Assembly (NCBI RefSeq): GCF_022539505.1
Contig: NC_061513.1
Location: 352,947,696-353,011,695, forward strand
Source: Lolium rigidum
Lineage: Eukaryota > Streptophyta > Magnoliopsida > Poales > Poaceae
Direction: 5' to 3'
Length of the DNA stretch: 64,000 bases
The notes under the pieces were generated by a model, which worked only from the letters and a program-made list of their open reading frames with translations, had not been told where the DNA came from and did not search any database. Position numbers and translations under genes: made by a program. This document shows, in pieces, positions 59,561 to 64,000 of the stretch (position 1 is the first letter of the stretch; each line of letters starts with the position of its first letter).

Positions 59561-60179
59561 TCGAAGGGTTCTACAACGTTTGGCTACACAACTTACAAAG
59601 CCTATGCATGGCTAATTCACAGTCATCCATAGACTCAGGGGCTACTCCCATCGGGTGCGCTAGACGCGCACCCGATGAAAACGATAAAAGCGTCGACGAC
59701 AAAAAGAATTCGAGGAAAACGAACCCGAAGATTCTAGCAAATCCAGGTTCGAGCCCGAGGACTTGAATCTATGTAGGGTAACGTTGTTTTGCTTTCGGTA
59801 GTTAACCAATATCGGTTTGCCGAATAAAACTAGGCTCTTTACTTTTATTCCTTGCATACGATCAATTGTTTGGCTTCACCCGAAGTCTCAGAGGACCCGA
59901 TATACTCAAAGCATCAGATGAAGAAGAAGGTTCAAAAAACATCGACAGAAAGGTCTTCGAGTAGTACAACTTGAGTCTACGCACAGTTGCAAACATCCGT
60001 CCCTAGACTCGGGGGCTCCTCCCATCGGGAGCGCTAGACGCGCACTCGATATCAAGCGATTTCAACTTTACGACGAGCATGAAAACTCCATATTCTTCGA
60101 CTGATCAAGATGTTCGGATGAAGGCAACTTTAATCCCTGCCCGAAATTTCGCTTTGGCCAGTCACTCGGGGGCTACTGA
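59560..60179 (+). mobile_element. 3' interior of another LTR retrotransposon
   Basis: It carries two diverged copies of a block with agactcaggggctactccca then tcgggtgcgctagacgcgca (59633-59680 and 60006-60050) and a third partial block (ctcgggggctactga, 60166-60180) right before the LTR. The last also serves as a purine-rich tract. Such repeated blocks in the 3' non-coding part are familiar from grass gypsy elements. Confidence 0.5.
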
Positions 60180-60693
60180 TGTGAGCATTACCCTTCGGGT
60201 ACCCAACATTTGTCTACCTCCTATGGCCCAACAAGGGGCCCATGAGGATTGCCATGATCCAAGGTGGGCCCATGCGACTGTTGCAACAAAGAAGACTTAC
60301 GAGAATACGGATTCTTGACGAACAAGACTAGGAGACGACAATAAAGGAAAGGATATATTAGATCTTGATGTAACCTAGTCGAGGTCGAACAGGACTCTTG
60401 GGACCTGGTCTCTTATATAAAGGTCAGGAGGGGGCCTGCCGAAACTCACACTTCCGCAACCAACACAATCTAGGATACACTAACCCTAGAAACATTGCCT
60501 CTCGGCGAGTTCACCATTGCAGTCTATCGCCCCGAACCAACACAATCTAGGAGACACAAATCCTATTGTAACCTCTTTTATTCGATAAATCAAGATCAGA
60601 CAAGCAGAACTAAGGGGTTTACCTCATCGAGGGCCCCGAACCTGGGTAAATCTCGTTCCCTGTTCATTTGGTATCCGATATCTCGTGTTAACA
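60180..60693 (+). repeat. 3' or solo LTR, 514 bp
   Basis: It starts tgtgagcattacccttcggg and ends ctcgtgttaaca, TG to CA. A TATA box (tatataa, 60414-60420) is followed by gtcaggaggggg. A direct repeat ccaacacaatctagga occurs at 60461 and 60538. No 5' partner is in the window. Confidence 0.6.
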
Positions 60694-60992
60694 TGCAGGA
60701 TTCCATCAACCCTAAGCCCCTCATGCTGGGCATTGCCGAGGAGCTCCCTCGTCATCGGACACATTGGTTGAACCGCACCCGCACCCAGTAACTTGCCGCT
60801 TCGGCGCTATGTCCAGGCGGTCCACAACTGAGGTCGTCATCGTCCTCCTTTCACCTTTGTTTTCAACTATGGATGAACAATTCTGCAGTGAAGATCCATA
60901 GCGATGCACTGCATACATAAGATTTGGGGGGCCTAATTTTTGGGGGCCCTGTGCGGTCGCCCACCTCACACGCCCTCATTGACGGCCCTGGC
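60694..60992. mobile_element. Possible hAT terminus
   Basis: On the minus strand from about 60992: cagggccgtcaatgagggcg, then gggcgaccgcacagggcccc. hAT elements commonly begin cagggcc or cagggg, and this gggccctgtgcggtcgc phrase is familiar from grass hAT ends. The opposite end and an 8-bp duplication were not found. Confidence 0.3.
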
Positions 60993-62100
60993 TGCTGGTC
61001 AGCGGAGCTGACGCGTAGAGCCTGTGATGCCATGCAAGGCCTCTTTCAAGGTTTCGAGCATGTCGCGGCCACTGGCGGAGGGTAATGGAGGCCATACTGG
61101 GCTTCGGCTCAGTCTTTCTAATGTCCAATTTCTTTACTACTGCATATGGCCCAAGATCACACGTCCATCCGGCCAGGGCTGTGATGGATCGATTCATTCG
61201 TCCTTGTACTCTCCTAGCTACTTCTTGTACATGCTTGTGTTCCTCTCGCTCAGCTCCACTTCTCTCGTCTCAAAAATTCTCTTTTCTTGTCTTGCTTCTT
61301 CCCTCTAATCTCTATGGACTATATTTTTTTAACTCTCTATGTTTTCTCCCACTAGTTAAATCCAGTTCAAACGGAAGCAAACTGCAGCTGCCCAAGGTGC
61401 TTATGAAGAGAACCATTGGCATGCATCACAATTCTATGTTGATTTGTTTTTCTTTTCTGCAAGAATTGTATTTTTTTTGACTTTATAGGCAATTGGCCTT
61501 CCTTTTGTTTTGTGCCATGCTCCGCCACGGGTTGCGGCGCTCTATAGAAGCATCCACGTGCTCTTCGAGGAGTTCAATGTAATATGTTTATTTGTTTCGA
61601 TGGCCAAGCTGGTCCCACCCTTTGTAATAGGTCTTAAGTAATATAGAGAGAAGTTTGCTAAAAAAACTCACCCAAGGGTCCAAAGCCACGTATATACCTC
61701 CTTTGGGTTGTGCGCGATTATATATCCACGGTACCCAAAGATATTTGGAAAACGTTTTAGGATCTCCGAGTAGAGATGTTCTTATGCACTATGAAAAGTG
61801 CTCACTTCAGACATCTCGCGGGTCATTGATACAATGCTAACTGATGGCTTCTCATCAAAGTGAGTGTCATATTCTATCATCAGATTTTAGGAACATCAAG
61901 TTTGAGCATTGTAGCAGACAAGCAACAAGATGGGACATGAGCTTGCTAGGTATAATTTTTTGAATCGTCTCGGTTGTTTTTTTGGACGATAAACCTCTAG
62001 AGTTTTTTTACTTTTAAAACTCACGAGGATGTAAGTTTGTTAAGATATCAATAAAACTCGTACTCTAGTATGGTTTTTGTTTTTTTACAAAAAGAAAAAG
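60993..62100. other. Stretch without a recognised gene, upstream of the LEA gene
   Basis: Overlapping frames at 61024-61480 are Ser/Leu-rich with no domain. From 61640 the DNA is AT-rich. No element ends were identified. Confidence 0.4.
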
Positions 62101-62142
62101 CACACCCAAAGGCCCAAAGGTTCCACGTACGTCCTCCTGTCA

Positions 62143-62151
62143 CCACGTGGC
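62143..62151 (+). promoter_or_regulatory. ABRE / G-box
   Basis: CCACGTGGC contains the ACGTGGC core bound by ABI5-type bZIP factors in ABA-responsive seed genes. It lies 229 bases upstream of the LEA start codon. Further ACGT cores lie at about 62124-62131 and 62235. Confidence 0.65.
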
Positions 62152-62156
62152 GCCCG

Positions 62157-62162
62157 CATGCA
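62157..62162 (+). promoter_or_regulatory. RY element 1 (CATGCA)
   Basis: CATGCA is the core of the seed-specific RY site recognised by B3 factors of the VP1/ABI3 class. It is 6 bases from the ABRE, the close pairing typical of Em promoters. Confidence 0.5.
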
Positions 62163-62223
62163 GGCCCGCCACGCGGAGCTGCGGTGAAAGACGGTGGCGG
62201 TAACAGCGCATCGCCGCCGGCAG

Positions 62224-62229
62224 CATGCA
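62224..62229 (+). promoter_or_regulatory. RY element 2 (CATGCA)
   Basis: A second CATGCA core is followed 5 bases later by a ccacgta ACGT core, and lies about 40 bases before the TATA-like tacataag at 62266-62273. Confidence 0.45.
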
Positions 62230-62379
62230 GCGTCCACGTATGCAGACCGCACCGCCGTTGGCACCTACATAAGCGTCCTCCGGCCGGTGGCGGGGCATAG
62301 CATACCATCAGCAGCTAGCCAGATCGTATAGCTAGCCTTGACGAGCAGAGCAGTAGGCTGACCGCCAGTGGAGAGGACG

Positions 62380-62750
62380 ATGGCACAGCAGGTGGAGAAG
62401 GCAGCGGAGCTGCAGGACCCGGAGATCCGGGCGGAGCTGGACCGCCTCGCCCGCGAGGAGGGAGAGACCGTCGTCAAGGGCGGCACCGGCGGCAAGACCC
62501 TCGAGGCGCAGGAGCGCCTGGCCGAAGGTATTTATACGTTCATGGTGTTGCCGTATATATATACTATGTATTATACGTGCTGTTCTATAACTTTGTTCTC
62601 CGTGTGTTGCTGCGTGCAGGGCGTAAGAAGGGAGGGCGGAGTCGTACGACGGAGTCCGGCAACGAGCGCGCCGAGGAAGACGGCGGCGTGGTCATAGAGC
62701 CGGACGAGAAGCTGCTCGAGGAGGTCAAGAAGGACCTCGGGCGCCAGTGA
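62380..62750 (+). CDS. Group 1 LEA protein (Em-like, LEA_5 family)
   Basis: Two exons, 62380-62527 and 62620-62750, split by a 92-base GT/AG intron, give 92 residues. [20 protein letters not shown] opens the protein, then [20 protein letters not shown] and [15 protein letters not shown], the signature of Em proteins; the intron falls inside LAEG, as in known Em genes. Em proteins are small, very hydrophilic and protect drying embryo cells. Odd points: the N-terminus has about 12 extra residues before the core, the usual GGQTRKEQLG-type 20-residue motif is reduced to [12 protein letters not shown], and the C-terminus ([20 protein letters not shown]) is helical and acidic. The start was chosen as the first ATG in frame. 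ABRE and RY sites upstream suit ABA and seed control. Confidence 0.92.
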
Positions 62751-63176
62751 GCGAGCACTAGCAGCACGGTCGACAGCACCTCCAGTCCACCACTATATGT
62801 CTATATACTCTACTCTTAGTACTCTAGCTAGCGTGTGTGTACGATATCTACGATAGCAGTATCATATATAGGCGTATCGATGGATGTACGCGTTTAGTAT
62901 AGTCTAGTGCATGCATGTCGTACGTGTTAGTAACGGATATGCAGGCACATGCGGCTGGCTACACAATTTTGGTCCCTGTGCTGTAGCCGTAAGCCCGTCC
63001 CCTCGTCCCCTATATACGTGTACGTCTTAAAAGATAGGCCGTATAAGAGCGTGCGCTCAAAGCGTGATCTATGTACTCTGCTTACATCATTTTGTCATGT
63101 ATATACATGTAACCATGATCCACGAGTATGTAAGGAAGGTTCTGAAAGAATTGTTTCTATTGAAGTTCCTTTCAAT
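62751..63176 (+). other. 3' flank of the LEA gene
   Basis: Contains many tatata and ctagcta words (62790-62880) and probably the 3' UTR. No clear poly(A) signal could be picked out. A frame at 62949-63212 has no family features. Confidence 0.35.
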
Positions 63177-63271
63177 GATTTCTCTTCTGTACACGATCTT
63201 CTGAAATATTAGTTGTCACTATTGATTTTTCTTCTGTCCACGGTCTTCTGAAACAACTGATATTAGTTGTG
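63177..63271. repeat. Imperfect tandem repeat, about 46 bp
   Basis: tgatttctcttctgtacac and tgatttttcttctgtccac each continue with ggtcttctgaaa or gatcttctgaaa and end attagttgt. The second copy has three extra bases. Confidence 0.75.
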
Positions 63272-63516
63272 TTTTGGGTACAGGTTTGAGAAAAATCTTG
63301 GCGGGGACTGAGATAATCTTGGTGGGCCGGGACTAAGATCGATTTCGGGTGACCACTGTACCGGTGAAATACTGAATAAGGTTTTTAAATAAAATTTGAA
63401 TTTCAAACTTAAAAATACTTAGTATTTTGAAAATAAAGTTTGGAGGAGGAGGAAGCGAAAGATTTGGACAAATAAGTTAGAGCATGAGGCATGGTGTTAT
63501 AGTGGAGCATGTACGG

Positions 63517-63658
63517 TTTAGGTTAAACTAATCAATCAGCTTAAATTTAAATCAAATTTAAATAAACTGAGATTTTTAGTTGATAAATTTAGGTTAAACT
63601 AATCAATCAGCTTAAATTTAAATCAAATTTAAATAAACTGAGATTTTTAGTTGATAAA
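63517..63658. repeat. Perfect 71-bp tandem duplication
   Basis: 63517-63587 and 63588-63658 are identical (tttaggttaaactaatcaat to gttgataaa). The unit itself contains aaatttaaatcaaatttaaat, a near palindrome. Confidence 0.95.
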
Positions 63659-63803
63659 ATCATTTATCGGAGGAGGCTGAGAATTTCGGCAATTTGGCAA
63701 TGGACTAACCGAATCCCTGGTTGTGACCATTAATTTCTCTTCAATCTATAAGCTATATTATACTTGTTGAAGACTCTGACGAGCAAATGCGAACAATTTA
63801 TAG

Positions 63804-63853
63804 GCATGCTAAAGCGGAAACCACATAAGCATGCTAAAGCGGAAACCACGTAG
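63804..63853. repeat. Tandem 25-bp duplication
   Basis: gcatgctaaagcggaaacca is repeated with period 25; the units differ only in the last few bases (cataa versus cgtag). Confidence 0.9.
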
Positions 63854-64000
63854 CTTGATTTTAAAAAAAAACAAATACTAGTTTAAAGTTTTAGAAAAAT
63901 CTAAAAATAAATTTAGATGTAAACAATGCTGTGATCTACCATCGCGTAAAATTTTAACTCGAAATACATTATATTATAGGATGCAGAAAGTTAATAAAAT

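Noticed and set aside
61024..61480. Plus-strand frames of 94 and 131 codons upstream of the LEA gene
   Set aside because: Two overlapping frames compete, neither has a domain, and codon use looks like non-coding DNA.
1..64000. tRNA, rRNA or CRISPR-like arrays
   Set aside because: No cloverleaf-type tRNA gene or rRNA core was recognised. The regularly spaced repeats are tandem duplications or microsatellites, and the genome is eukaryotic.

Overview
This is a window of nuclear DNA from a grass, most likely a Pooideae species (wheat, barley, ryegrass or oat relatives). The evidence is two intron-containing plant genes, many grass-type MITEs, and a nest of Ty3/gypsy LTR retrotransposons that fills most of the window. 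A run of exactly 100 N at 24632-24731 is a scaffold gap of unknown true size. No bacterial-type features (operons, CRISPR, ribosome binding sites) are present.

Layout. (a) 1-4.4 kb: debris of class II elements, two Stowaway-like MITEs and a decayed PPR gene. (b) 4.4-9.95 kb: a class IV homeodomain-leucine zipper (HD-ZIP IV) gene on the minus strand. Ten coding exons join in phase to 697 residues, with a TATA box near 9.94 kb; only the first short coding exon is unresolved. Its first resolved intron carries a hAT-like MITE, and its upstream intron carries two Mutator-like foldback MITEs. (c) 10-16.3 kb: AT-rich, no gene recognised. (d) 16.3-24.6 kb: a solo-like LTR followed by a minus-strand Athila-type gypsy element (tRNA-Asp primer site, gag and protease, no reverse transcriptase), cut by the N gap. 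(e) 24.7-25.45 kb: 3' end of a LINE and a local tandem duplication.

(f) 25.45-56.74 kb: a large nest. Host element E1 is a plus-strand chromovirus-like gypsy element: truncated 5' LTR, pre-gag ORF, gag, protease, RT, partial RNase H, integrase, chromodomain-like tail, and a 3' LTR of about 4.1 kb. That 3' LTR was split twice. E3 (34844-39794, TSD GTGTT) is a 5-kb non-autonomous element. E2 (40182-55788, TSD GATAA) is a 15.6-kb element with two 6.0-kb LTRs around a 3.6-kb interior that encodes only a damaged gag, i.e. LARD-like. (g) 56.7-60.7 kb: a CACTA TNP2 fragment into which E1 apparently inserted, then an LTR-like start and the 3' end of another LTR element. (h) 62.38-62.75 kb: a two-exon group 1 LEA (Em-like) gene with ABRE and RY motifs upstream, followed by short perfect tandem duplications.

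The two host genes are unrelated: one an epidermal-type transcription factor family, one a seed/desiccation protein. Near-identical LTR pairs repeatedly differ at CG sites in a length-changing way (cag/cgag, ctg/ctcg/cctg). This suggests systematic consensus error in the assembly, so some frameshifts in the repeats may not be real.
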